From DASUAS01 sp963756895 (GTDB lineage: Bacteria; Actinomycetota; Acidimicrobiia; IMCC26256; DASPTH01): a stretch of DNA of 64,000 nt. The stretch spans positions 248,001 through 312,000 of the forward strand of contig CAVWPI010000016.1 in NCBI GenBank assembly GCA_963756895.1, in the 5' to 3' direction. The stretch's first letter is position 1. Each line of letters begins with the position of its first letter. Below are positions 46,153 through 54,250 of this stretch, one piece after another. The translations under genes were made by a program, and so were the position numbers. The notes below the pieces were generated by a model. The model was not told the origin of the DNA. It made no database searches and saw only the letters and a list, made by a program, of their open reading frames with translations.

Positions 46153-47511
46153 GTGGAGCGACGCATCTTCGGACTCGAGAACGAGTACGGCGTCACGTGC
46201 ACCCTTCGCGGCCAACGCCGGCTCAGCCCCGACGAGGTCGCCCGCTACCTGTTCCGCCGGGTGGTGAGCTGGGGCCGCTCCAGCAACGTGTTCCTCGAGA
46301 ACGGCGCCCGTCTCTACCTCGACGTCGGCAGCCACCCGGAGTACGCCACACCGGAGTGCGACTCGATCGCCGATCTGGTCGTCCACGACAAGGCCGGGGA
46401 GCGGATCCTCGAAGGCCTCGTACGCAGCGCCGAGCAGCGGCTGCGCGAGGAGGGCATCCGGGGCGAGGTGTACCTCTTCAAGAACAACACCGACTCCGCC
46501 GGCAACTCCTACGGCTGTCACGAGAACTACCTCGTGGAGCGCGAGGGCGACTTCACCAAGTTCACCGACGTGCTCATCCCGTTCCTCGTGACCCGCCAGG
46601 TCTACGCCGGCGCGGGCAAGGTGCTGCAGACGGCCCGCGGCGCGATGTACTGCGTGAGCCAGCGCGCCGAGCACATCTGGGAGGGCGTGTCGAGCGCGAC
46701 CACGCGGTCTCGTCCGATCATCAACACACGCGACGAGCCGCACGCCGACGCCGAGCGCTTCCGTCGCCTCCACGTGATCGTGGGCGACTCCAACATGAGC
46801 GAGTACACGACGTTCCTCAAGGTCGGGGCGACGTCGATCGTGCTGCGCATGCTGGAGGAGGACTCGCGCCCGTGGCGCGACCTCACGCTCGAGAACCCCA
46901 TCCGCGCCATCCGCGAGATCAGCCACGACATCACCTGCCGTCGCCGGGTGCGGCTCGCCAACGGCCGCGAGCTCTCGGCGGTGGAGATTCAGTCGGAGTA
47001 CCTGCAGCGCGCGCTGCAGTTCGCCAAGCGCCGCGGGCTGTCGCCGCTGGAGGAGCAGGCGCTGTCGATGTGGGAGCACGTCATGACCCACCTCGAGAAC
47101 GACCCGCTCAAGCTCTCGACCGAAGTCGACTGGGTGATCAAGTACCACATGATCGAGGCGTACCGCGAGAAGCACGATCTGCAGCTCACCAACCCGCGCG
47201 TCGCGCTCCTCGACCTCGCCTACCACGACGTCACCCGGGCCCGGTCGCTCTACTACCTGCTCGAGCGGCGCAACGCGGTCGAGCGCACCGCCACCGACGA
47301 GGCGATCGAGGAAGCCACCACCACGCCGCCGCAGACCACGCGGGCACGCCTGCGGGGCGCGTTCATCAAGCGGGCCAAGGAGCGCAAGCGCGACTACACC
47401 GTCGACTGGGTGCACCTGAAGCTCAACGACCAGGCCCAGCGCACGGTGCTCTGCAAGGACCCGTTCAAGTCGCGCGACGACCGGGTCGAGCGGTTGATCG
47501 CGTCTCTCTAG
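46153..47511 (+). CDS. pafA: Pup-protein ligase PafA
   Basis: Links the C-terminal Glu of Pup to substrate lysines using ATP. Glutamine-synthetase-like fold. Seen: RRIFGLENEYGVTCT with the catalytic Glu9, LDVGSHPEYATPECDS, FKNNTDSAGNSYGCHENYLV, RPIINTRDEPHADAE, EISHDITCRRRVRLANG and a C-terminal domain with YTVDWVHLKLNDQAQRTVLCKDPF. 452 residues and intact, normal for the family. It lacks the long N-terminal Dop loop. Convergent arrangement with no neighbour upstream; followed by DUF3866 whose -10 box overlaps the pafA stop codon. Confidence 0.95.
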   Translation: MERRIFGLENEYGVTCTLRGQRRLSPDEVARYLFRRVVSWGRSSNVFLENGARLYLDVGSHPEYATPECDSIADLVVHDKAGERILEGLVRSAEQRLREEGIRGEVYLFKNNTDSAGNSYGCHENYLVEREGDFTKFTDVLIPFLVTRQVYAGAGKVLQTARGAMYCVSQRAEHIWEGVSSATTRSRPIINTRDEPHADAERFRRLHVIVGDSNMSEYTTFLKVGATSIVLRMLEEDSRPWRDLTLENPIRAIREISHDITCRRRVRLANGRELSAVEIQSEYLQRALQFAKRRGLSPLEEQALSMWEHVMTHLENDPLKLSTEVDWVIKYHMIEAYREKHDLQLTNPRVALLDLAYHDVTRARSLYYLLERRNAVERTATDEAIEEATTTPPQTTRARLRGAFIKRAKERKRDYTVDWVHLKLNDQAQRTVLCKDPFKSRDDRVERLIASL

Positions 47512-47514
47512 CCT
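47509..47514 (+). promoter_or_regulatory. -10 box overlapping the pafA stop codon
   Basis: TAGCCT in which TAG is the pafA stop; 6-nt gap to ATG 47521 of the DUF3866 gene. Confidence 0.45.
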
Positions 47515-47520
47515 GCCGGG

Positions 47521-48613
47521 ATGCCGTCGTACCGCACCGGCGAGGTGGTGACCCTGCTCGAAGCGCGGGCGGGGCTGCAGCGCGTCGAGGTCGACCTCGG
47601 CCAGGGACCGGAGCGCGCGGTACGCGTTGACGCAGCTGACCGGTCCGGTCGCGCTGGGTGACCGCGTCGTGGTGAACACCACCGCGGTGGAGCTCGGCCT
47701 CGGGACCGGCGGCTGGCACGTGGTGCACTGGAACCTCGAGCGCGACGGGTGGAGCGAACCCGGACCGGGACACATCATCAAGGGCCGGTACACGAGCCTG
47801 CAGGCCGACGTCGGCAGCACCGAGGAGCACCTCGAGGCGCTGGCCGAGATCGAGTCGATCGACGGCATGCCCGTGGTGGTCGCGGCACTGCACAGCCAGC
47901 TGCCGGCGGTGGCGGTCGCATTCAAGGACTGCGCCCCGGACGCCCGGCTCGCCTACGTGATGACCGACGGTGCCGGCCTCCCGCTCGCGATGTCCGATCT
48001 CGTCGCCGACGTGCGCGCCAGAGGATTGATCGACGCCACCATCACGTGTGGCCACGCGTTCGGCGGCGACTACGAGGCGGTGTCGGTGTTCTCCGCGCTC
48101 GCGGTCGCTCGTCACGTCGCGCACGCCGACGCCGCGGTCATCGTGATGGGACCCGGGATCGTCGGCACCAACACCCGGCTCGGGTTCAGCGGCATGGAGG
48201 TCGGCCCGATCCTCGACGCCGCGCGTGCGCTCGGTGGCGTGCCGATCGCGTGCCTGCGGGTCTCGTTCGCCGACGGACGCGACCGTCACCAGGGTCTCTC
48301 GCACCACAGCGCGACCGCGCTGCGGCTGGCGGCGCGCGACCGCACGACCGTCGCGGTGCCCGCGCTCCCGGCCGAGCAGTCCGCACGCCTGCACGCCGAG
48401 CTCGCGGCTGCCGGCATCGACCGCCGCCACGACCTGGTCGAGGTCGACGCCCCCGACGCGCTCGCGTTGTTCGCGCAACACGGACTGCGCATCGCGTCGA
48501 TGGGGCGACCGGCCGCCGACGACCCCGCGCTCTTCCAGGCGGCGGCCGCGGCCGGCGCGCTCGCGGCGCGTCACCTGACGCCTCCGATCGGCAACGGGCG
48601 CGCTCGTGGTTGA
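47521..48613 (+). CDS. DUF3866 family protein, one frameshift
   Basis: Conserved actinobacterial protein of about 363 residues, commonly found beside pafA/pafBC; function unknown. Seen: GDRVVVNTTAVELGLGTGGWHVVHWNLE, GPGHIIKGRYTSLQADVGSTEE, LHSQLPAVAVAFKDCAPDARLAYVMTDGAGLPLAMSDLV (in parts), TCGHAFGGDYEAVSVFSAL and VMGPGIVGTNTRLGFSGME. The gene has an indel near 47620 after the first 33 codons. It overlaps pafB by 8 bp, so it is likely co-transcribed with pafBC. Confidence 0.82.
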
Positions 48614-49555
48614 CCGGCTCGAGCGTCTGGTCAACCTCACCGCCACGCTGCTCGAGACGCGCCGCCCGCTCAGCCTCGACGAGCTCTCCGACCGCGTCGA
48701 GCCGCGCTACCCGGACGACCTGGGGTCGCGCCGGCGGCAGTTCGAGCGCGACAAGGAGACGCTGCGCGAGCTCGGCATCCCGATCCGCGTCGAGAGCGTC
48801 GACGGGTTCGGCTCCGAACAGGCGTACCGGATCCACCCCGACGACTACTACCTCCCCGAGCTCGAGCTGACCGAGGGCGAGCTCGCGGCGTTGCACGTGG
48901 CCGTCACCGCGGTGCGCCTCGAGGGCGACGCCGGACGCGAGGGCCTGGCCAAGCTCGGCGGCCTGGCGGGGGAGGGGGCCGACAGCCCGCTCGCCCAGCT
49001 CGACGTGACCCCCGGCCTCGCCGTCCTCTTCGACGCGGTCAGCCGGCACGCCCCGGTGACGTTCTCCTACCGGGGCGACGTCCGCCATCTCGACCCCTAT
49101 GGCGTGGTGCTGCGGTTCGGGCACTGGTACGTCGTCGGCCACGATCGCGACCGCAACGCCCCCCGGGCGTTCCGGGTCGACCGGGTCGACGGCGAAGCCG
49201 AGCTCGGGTCCGACGGCTCGTTCACGCCCCCCGACGGCATCGACCCGGCCGACTTCGTGCGCGCCGACCCCATGACCTACGGCGAGGACCAGCCCGTCGA
49301 CGCCCGCGTCCTGGTCGACGGGCCGCGCGCCGGCTGGGTGGTCGACCAGCTGGGTCAGGAGGCGGTCATCGAGCGCCGGCCCGACGGCGGGGTCGTGGTC
49401 GGCCTGCCGGTGGTCAACCGCGCCGCGTTCCGCTCGTGGGTCGTCGACCTGCTCGACCACGCCGAGGTGCTGTCGCCGCCCGAGCTGCGCGCCGACATGG
49501 TGGCGTGGCTCGACGCGGTCGCGGGCACGACCGCGGCGGGAAGGTCGACCCGTGA
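48606..49555 (+). CDS. pafB: WYL-domain transcriptional activator PafB, one frameshift
   Basis: Half of the PafBC heterodimer that activates the LexA/RecA-independent DNA damage response in mycobacteria. Seen: winged-helix DNA-binding domain (RLERLVNLTATLLETRRPLSLDELSDRV, in parts), ERDKETLRELGIPI, the WYL domain with VTFSYRGDVRHLDPYGVVLRFGHWYVVGHDRDRNAPRAFRVDRV (in parts) and a C-terminal WCX-like domain. An indel near 49540; in the corrected frame it ends GGKVDP with TGA overlapping the pafC GTG. Without correction it appears fused to pafC. About 316 residues. Confidence 0.9.
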
Positions 49556-50495
49556 GTCGCCCGCTCGTCGGCCCGCGCCTGCAGCGCGTGCTCGCGCTCG
49601 TGCCGTGGATCCTGGCGCATCCGGGGGTCACCCTCACGGAGCTCGCCACCCGGTTCGAGGTGTCGGAGCGCGAGCTCGAGCGCGACCTCGAGCTGCTCCC
49701 GATGTGCGGGCTGCCGCCGTACACCGCCGACCGGCTGATCGACGTCGCCGTCATCGACGGTGGCGTCGAGATCCGACTCGCCGAGTACTTCGAGCGTCCG
49801 CTGCGTCTCACACCGGCCGAGGGCCTCGCGCTGCTCGCCGCCGGACGGGCACTCCTCGCGGTGCCCGGCTCCGACGCCGCCGGCCCGCTCGCCACCGCGC
49901 TGGCGAAGCTCGACGACGCGCTCGGCGCGCCGGGCGGCCTCGCGGTCGACGTCGGCGCCAGCGACCAGCTCGAACGACTGCAGGACGCATCCGCGTCCGA
50001 CGAGCGCGTCGAGATCGACTACTACTCGTTCGCGCGCGACGAGATGACGACGCGCATCATCGATCCCTGGCGCGTCTTCCACGCCTTCGGCACCTGGTAC
50101 GTCGCCGGTTGGTGTCACCGGGTCGACGGCGAGCGTCTCTTCCGCGTCGACCGCGTCCGCGCGGTGCGCGCGCGACCGGTGAGCACTTCGACCCGGCCAC
50201 GCGGAGTGACGACGACGTGCGCGACCTCGTGTACCACCCGAGCCCCGACGACCCGCGAGTGACGCTGCGCCTCGCGCCGGCGGCGGAATGGGTGGTCGAG
50301 AGCCACCCGTACGAGTCCGCCACCCGCCACAAGGACGGTTCGTGGGCGGTCGTGCTCGCGGTGAGCGAACCGGCATGGCTCGAGCGTCTGCTCGTCAGCC
50401 TCGGTCCCGACGCCACCGTTGTGGCGCCGCCTCACCTCGTCGACCTCGGTGCCGCCGCCGCGGCGCGGCTCCGCGCCCGGTACGCGGGAACCTGA
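49552..50495 (+). CDS. pafC: WYL-domain transcriptional activator PafC, one frameshift
   Basis: Partner of PafB. Seen: winged helix RLQRVLALVPWILAHPGVTLTELATRF (in parts), LERDLELLPMCGLPPY, a central region EGLALLAAGRALLAVPG, the WYL domain VEIDYYSFARDEMTTRIIDPWRVFHAFGTWYVAGWCHRVDGERLFRVDRV (in parts), then after an indel near 50185 the WCX domain ending LDLGAAAAARLRARYAGT-like. About 314 residues. GTGA overlap with pafB. Known to bind single-stranded DNA as inducer in Mycobacterium. Likely target sites in this window: the promoters at 1670 and 41965. Confidence 0.9.
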
Positions 50496-50568
50496 GCAGA
50501 TGCCCGGCTCCCCGCTGTCCGATTCCGCGCGCGAGACCTGCGAAGATGTCCGCCGTGGAGCAGCTTCG

Positions 50569-51304
50569 GTGACCGACGACGTCGACATCCCCACCGTCGT
50601 CGACCTGCCGGCAGGCACGGCACCACCGCAACCGCCACCAGACAACGGCATCGGCGACTCCTCGGACCCGCCCGACGTCCCACCGCGGCGCGACACCAAG
50701 CGCAGCACGGCGCGGACCATCCTCGAGTGGGGGATCCTGATCGCGGTCGCGATCGTCATCGCCATCGTCATCAAGACCTTTCTGTTCCAGGCCTTCTACA
50801 TCCCGTCGGAGTCGATGGTGCCGACGCTCGAGGTCGGCGACCGCGTGCTGGTCAACAAGCTCAGCTATGACCTGCACGACCTGCACCGCGGCGACATCGT
50901 GGTGTTCGCGGCGGAACCCAATGTCCTGTGGCATCGCGCCAACATCGACGACCTCGTGAAGCGCGTCGATCGCGCTCCCGGGCGAGACCATCACGCAGTG
51001 CGAGACCAACCGCGTGTGCATCGACGGGCGCCTGCTCGAGGAGAGCTACCTCCCGAAGGGCACCATCACCACCATTCCGACCACGCTGCCCTCCATCACC
51101 AACACGTCGGGCGAGAAGGTCCTCGTGTGCGACGCCGACAGTCCCGAAGGTGGGTGCACGGTGCCCGCGGGCAAGGTCTTCGTGATGGGCGACAACCGCA
51201 CCAACTCCCAGGACGCGCGCGCCAACGGGCCGATCAAGGAGTCGAGCATCGTCGGCCGCGTGTTCCTCCGCATCTGGCCCCCGGGACGCATCGGGTTCAT
51301 GTGA
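50569..51304 (+). CDS. lepB: signal peptidase I, one frameshift
   Basis: Membrane protease that cleaves signal peptides of exported proteins. Seen: cytoplasmic Pro/Asp-rich N-terminal tail of about 45 residues, one membrane segment ILEWGILIAVAIVIAIVIKTFLF, catalytic Ser in PSESMVPTL, catalytic Lys in DLVKRVIALPGE (restored across the indel near 50975), and box E GDNRTNSQDARANGPI. About 245 residues. Its position after pafBC and before tatAC links it to protein export. GTG start at 50569. Confidence 0.9.
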
Positions 51305-51320
51305 GCGCGCGCGGGCGGTC

Positions 51321-52013
51321 CTAGATCGTCCATTCGGACACCGCGGCGACCATGCGCGCAACGTGGTCGGAGTACACGCCGTCGACATCCATCGCCAGCA
51401 ACTCGCGCAGGTGACGCACCTCCTGCGCGTCCCAGGCGAACGCCTGGATCCCGAAGCGGTGGAAGAGGCCGACGAGACCCTGGGTCCAGTCGGAGCGGTG
51501 CATGTTGACCACGCCGATCCCGAGCTCGGCGAGCTGGGACGCGTGGCGCTCGAGCGGGATGTCGATCTTGCGGCGCCGCACCGAGTGCACCAGGTGCATC
51601 CCGGGAGCGCGCTCACCGAGCTTCACGAGCAGGCCGGGCTTCGACGAGCACACCCAGAGCCGCTCGAGCGCCCCGGCCGCCCGGGCGACCTCCACCAGGA
51701 CGGCGCCGGCCGCAGGGTCGTACACGTCGAGCGAGAGCTCGTAGCCGGCGCCCAGGTCGGCGTACAGGTCGGCCAGGCAGGGAACCGAGAGCTCGGCCAG
51801 CTCGGCCGCGCTGGACTGGGCGACCCGCTTGCGTCGCCACCCCTGACGCGCGACCGCCCCGTGGACCAGGACCACCTCGCCGTCGGCGCTCAGTCGGGCG
51901 TCGGACTCCAGGCCCCGGGCACCCTCGCGGAGCGCGAGTCGGAAGGCCTCCAGAGTGTTCTCGGGAGCGTCGGCGCTGGCGCCGCGATGAGCGAAGGTGA
52001 TCGGTGGGGTCAC
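51321..52013 (-). CDS. glycerophosphodiester phosphodiesterase
   Basis: Hydrolyses glycerophosphodiesters to glycerol 3-phosphate and an alcohol; TIM-barrel fold, probably cytoplasmic because no signal peptide is seen. Seen: FAHRGASADAPENTLEAF with catalytic His9 and Arg10, GLESDARLSADGEVVLVHG with the metal ligands Glu and Asp and the second His, LSLDVYDP, WVCSSKPGLL, FAWDAQEV and DGVYSDHVARM. 230 residues, intact. GTG start at 52013. Convergent with lepB. Confidence 0.87.
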   Translation of the reverse strand: MTPPITFAHRGASADAPENTLEAFRLALREGARGLESDARLSADGEVVLVHGAVARQGWRRKRVAQSSAAELAELSVPCLADLYADLGAGYELSLDVYDPAAGAVLVEVARAAGALERLWVCSSKPGLLVKLGERAPGMHLVHSVRRRKIDIPLERHASQLAELGIGVVNMHRSDWTQGLVGLFHRFGIQAFAWDAQEVRHLRELLAMDVDGVYSDHVARMVAAVSEWTI

Positions 52014-52123
52014 GACCTGATTGTTACCCCTGTCGCACTGGGGTTGCCGTGCTCAAGTGCTGCGCCGGTCGTGCCGATTCCTGCTCGCAGTGGGCCACGA
52101 GTGAACTGGGAGGTGGGCCCGAC

Positions 52124-52468
52124 ATGACCACGGTTCGAGCCCAGTGCCCGGCGTGCGGGGACGTGCAACTGCACATCGACGACCTGACCGTCCGGGTGGG
52201 GCAAGACGACGACATGCCGAGCGCGTACCGGTTCCGGTGCCCCGGTTGCGACGAAACCGTCCACCGCGAGGCGAGTCCGCGCATCGTGGAGCTGCTCGTG
52301 TCCGCGGGCGCGCCGCGTGAGATGTGGCGCTGGCCGGCCGAGCTCGACGAGCGTCGATCCGGTCCGCCGCTGACGCCCGACGACCTCCTCGACCTGCACG
52401 TGCTGCTCGAAGGCGACAGCTGGTTCGACCAACTCGTGGCCTTGGTTCGCCACACGACCCCCGAGTAG
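52124..52468 (+). CDS. zinc-ribbon hypothetical protein
   Basis: 114 residues. A zinc ribbon is formed by CPACGDVQLHIDDL and FRCPGCDETVHRE (two CxxC pairs). The C-terminal half is helical: PRIVELLVSAGAPREMWRWPAEL, LTPDDLLDLHVLLEGDSWFDQLVALV (in parts). Start ATG 52124 chosen for the GGGAGGTGG ribosome site 7 nt upstream. No function known. It sits before a small membrane protein and tatA in the same direction. Confidence 0.72.
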   Translation: MTTVRAQCPACGDVQLHIDDLTVRVGQDDDMPSAYRFRCPGCDETVHREASPRIVELLVSAGAPREMWRWPAELDERRSGPPLTPDDLLDLHVLLEGDSWFDQLVALVRHTTPE

Positions 52469-52477
52469 CATCCCTTG

Positions 52478-52723
52478 ATGGTGGCCGTCTGGGTGGTCGT
52501 GGTGGTCTTGGGTGTCGCAGCGGTTGCTGCCGCCTATGCCGCCCGTCGCCACGCCGACGACGTCGAACCTTCGGTACGCGAGTTCACCGAATTCCGCGAC
52601 GCCATCTCGCGTCAGGTGGCCGGGGTCCAGACCGACACCCGCACCACACGTCGGCACCTCGATCGCCAACCGGTGGGCCGTCCGCCGTCCACCGACCCGC
52701 GCCGCGACGAACACCAGTCCTAG
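52478..52723 (+). CDS. small single-pass membrane protein
   Basis: 81 residues: N-terminal membrane helix VAVWVVVVVLGVAAVAAAYAA, then a soluble charged tail with VREFTEFRDAISRQVAG and a Pro/Arg-rich end. Start ATG 52478 (TTG 52475 possible), 9 nt after the zinc-ribbon gene. Function unknown; next to the tat genes. Confidence 0.6.
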   Translation: MVAVWVVVVVLGVAAVAAAYAARRHADDVEPSVREFTEFRDAISRQVAGVQTDTRTTRRHLDRQPVGRPPSTDPRRDEHQS

Positions 52724-52754
52724 ACGCCGGTCGAACGGCTGATACCGACGGGGT

Positions 52755-52760
52755 TAGGCT
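52755..52760 (+). promoter_or_regulatory. -10 box of tatA-tatC operon
   Basis: TAGGCT with a leader of about 27 nt carrying GGAAAGGAA 6 nt before ATG 52794. Confidence 0.45.
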
Positions 52761-52793
52761 GTCGTCGGGTCAGCCCGGCGGAAAGGAACCCCG

Positions 52794-53153
52794 ATGCCCT
52801 CGCTCGGCCCGGCCGAGATCCTCGTGATCCTCGTGATCGCGTTGCTCGTCTTCGGCCCCAACAAGATGCCCGAGATCGCCAAGCAGGTCGGCAAGGGCTT
52901 CCGCGAGTTCCGCCGGGTGCAGCAGCACCTCAAGAGCGAGCTGCGCGACGTCGTGTCCGAATTCGACCAGCCCTCGACCACGACGGTCGAGCAGCAGGCG
53001 GTGCCGATGCTCCCGCCGAAGGACGACACCGTCCCGACTCCGGACGGGCCGAACGATGTCGTCCCGCCGGTCGCCGACGTGCCGGAGGCGGCCGCGGTCG
53101 AGGTCACGCCGCTCCCGAGCGCTGAGCCGGACGCGCCCGGCGAAACCGCCTGA
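52794..53153 (+). CDS. tatA: Sec-independent translocase TatA/TatB
   Basis: Component of the twin-arginine export system. Seen: short N-terminal membrane helix GPAEILVILVIALLVFGP, the hinge FGPNKMPEIAKQVGKG, an amphipathic helix FREFRRVQQHLKSELRDVV and a long acidic Pro/Val-rich tail. 119 residues, intact. Only one TatA/B-type gene lies here, so it could serve as TatA or TatB; the tail length suits TatB-like proteins too. Followed 8 bp later by tatC. Confidence 0.87.
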   Translation: MPSLGPAEILVILVIALLVFGPNKMPEIAKQVGKGFREFRRVQQHLKSELRDVVSEFDQPSTTTVEQQAVPMLPPKDDTVPTPDGPNDVVPPVADVPEAAAVEVTPLPSAEPDAPGETA

Positions 53154-53161
53154 TCCGAACC

Positions 53162-53905
53162 GTGCCGTTCCGCAACAAGGAGACCAACCCCGAAGGCCGC
53201 ATGACGGTCTTCGAGCACCTGGGCGAGCTCCGCCGACGGTTGATGATCTCGATCGTCGCCGTGGTGGTGGCGGGCACGGTGGTGTTCATCCTCGCCCCCG
53301 AGATCATCAGCTGGTTGATCCAGTTCTACAACGACTCCGCGCCCAAGGGGACGCCGAACAAGTTCATCTTCACCGGCCCGCTCGACGCCTTCGCCACCCG
53401 CCTCAAGATCGCGACGTACGGCGGCATCGTGCTCGCGCTGCCGGTCTGGCTGTGGCAACTGTGGCGCTTCATCACGCCGGGGCTCACGCGCAACGAGAAG
53501 AAGTACGCGATCCCGTTCGTGGTCTCCTCGATCGTGCTCTTCGTCATGGGCGGCATCGTGGCGCTGCTCACGCTCGAGCCGGCCTTGAAGTTCCTGCTCA
53601 ACATCGGCGGTTCGGATCTCCAGCCGCTGCTGACCGCGGACAAGTACATCTCGCTCGTCTCGCTGATGATCCTGGCGTTCGGGTTGTCGTTCGAGTTCCC
53701 GGTGGTCCTGGTCTTCCTGCTGATTGCCCGCGTGCTCACCACCGCGCAACTGCGACACTGGCGACGGTACGCCGCGGTGATCATCGTGGCGTTCGCGGCG
53801 ATCATCACCCCCAGCCAGGACCCGTATTCGTTGTTCGCGATGGCGATCCCGATGTACATCTTCTACGAAGCATCGATTCTGATCGGAAGGTTCATGAAGC
53901 GATGA
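53162..53905 (+). CDS. tatC: Sec-independent translocase TatC
   Basis: Twin-arginine signal receptor with six membrane helices. Seen: MTVFEHLGELRRRLM with the essential Glu and Arg residues, FTGPLDAFATRLKIATYGGIVLALPVWLWQLWRFITPGLTRNEKK (in parts), SLVSLMILAFGLSFEFPVVLVFLL and IITPSQDPYSLFAMAIPM. 247 residues, intact. GTG start at 53162. Part of tatAC-helY order that is common in actinobacterial proteasome loci. Confidence 0.93.
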   Translation: MPFRNKETNPEGRMTVFEHLGELRRRLMISIVAVVVAGTVVFILAPEIISWLIQFYNDSAPKGTPNKFIFTGPLDAFATRLKIATYGGIVLALPVWLWQLWRFITPGLTRNEKKYAIPFVVSSIVLFVMGGIVALLTLEPALKFLLNIGGSDLQPLLTADKYISLVSLMILAFGLSFEFPVVLVFLLIARVLTTAQLRHWRRYAAVIIVAFAAIITPSQDPYSLFAMAIPMYIFYEASILIGRFMKR

Positions 53906-53912
53906 CCGACTC

Positions 53913-54224
53913 GTGAGTCCGCAGCGCAAGGGTTCGAAGCGCGGGAGCGACTGGAAGCCGCCGCGCGACCGGCGCGAGGTCCTCACCGCCGTGCTCGCGG
54001 GGCTGGCCGTGATCGTGGTGACCGCCGCGCTGGTGTGGTTCCTCCGGCCCAACCGCGACTCGGGCTCCACGTCGACGGGCGACACCGTGACCACGCCGAC
54101 GACCGTCGCCGCCGACAGCACGACGACCCTGCCGACCGACACCACCCTGCCGACCGAGACCACCCTGCCGACGGACACGACCGTCGCGCCCACCACCGCG
54201 CCGGCCGCGACGTCGACGCCCTGA
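53913..54224 (+). CDS. small Thr-rich membrane protein
   Basis: 103 residues: basic N terminus (PQRKGSKRGSDWKPPRDRREV), one membrane helix LTAVLAGLAVIVVTAALVWFL, then an external Thr-rich tail with the repeat TLPTDTTLPTETTLPTDTT, coded by an 18-bp tandem repeat. Possibly surface-exposed and glycosylated. GTG start 8 nt after tatC. Function unknown. Confidence 0.65.
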   Translation: MSPQRKGSKRGSDWKPPRDRREVLTAVLAGLAVIVVTAALVWFLRPNRDSGSTSTGDTVTTPTTVAADSTTTLPTDTTLPTETTLPTDTTVAPTTAPAATSTP

Positions 54225-54250
54225 GCAGCCCGGTCGAAGGCGGCGGCGTC

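Noticed and set aside
48606..50495. Single 629-codon PafB-PafC open frame
   Set aside because: The middle of that frame is a shadow. PafC reads in another frame from GTG 49552, overlapping a TGA in the corrected PafB frame.
54121..54180. Short tandem repeat array as a CRISPR or VNTR
   Set aside because: It is an 18-bp coding repeat for a Thr-Pro-Asp tail in a small membrane protein, with no spacers.
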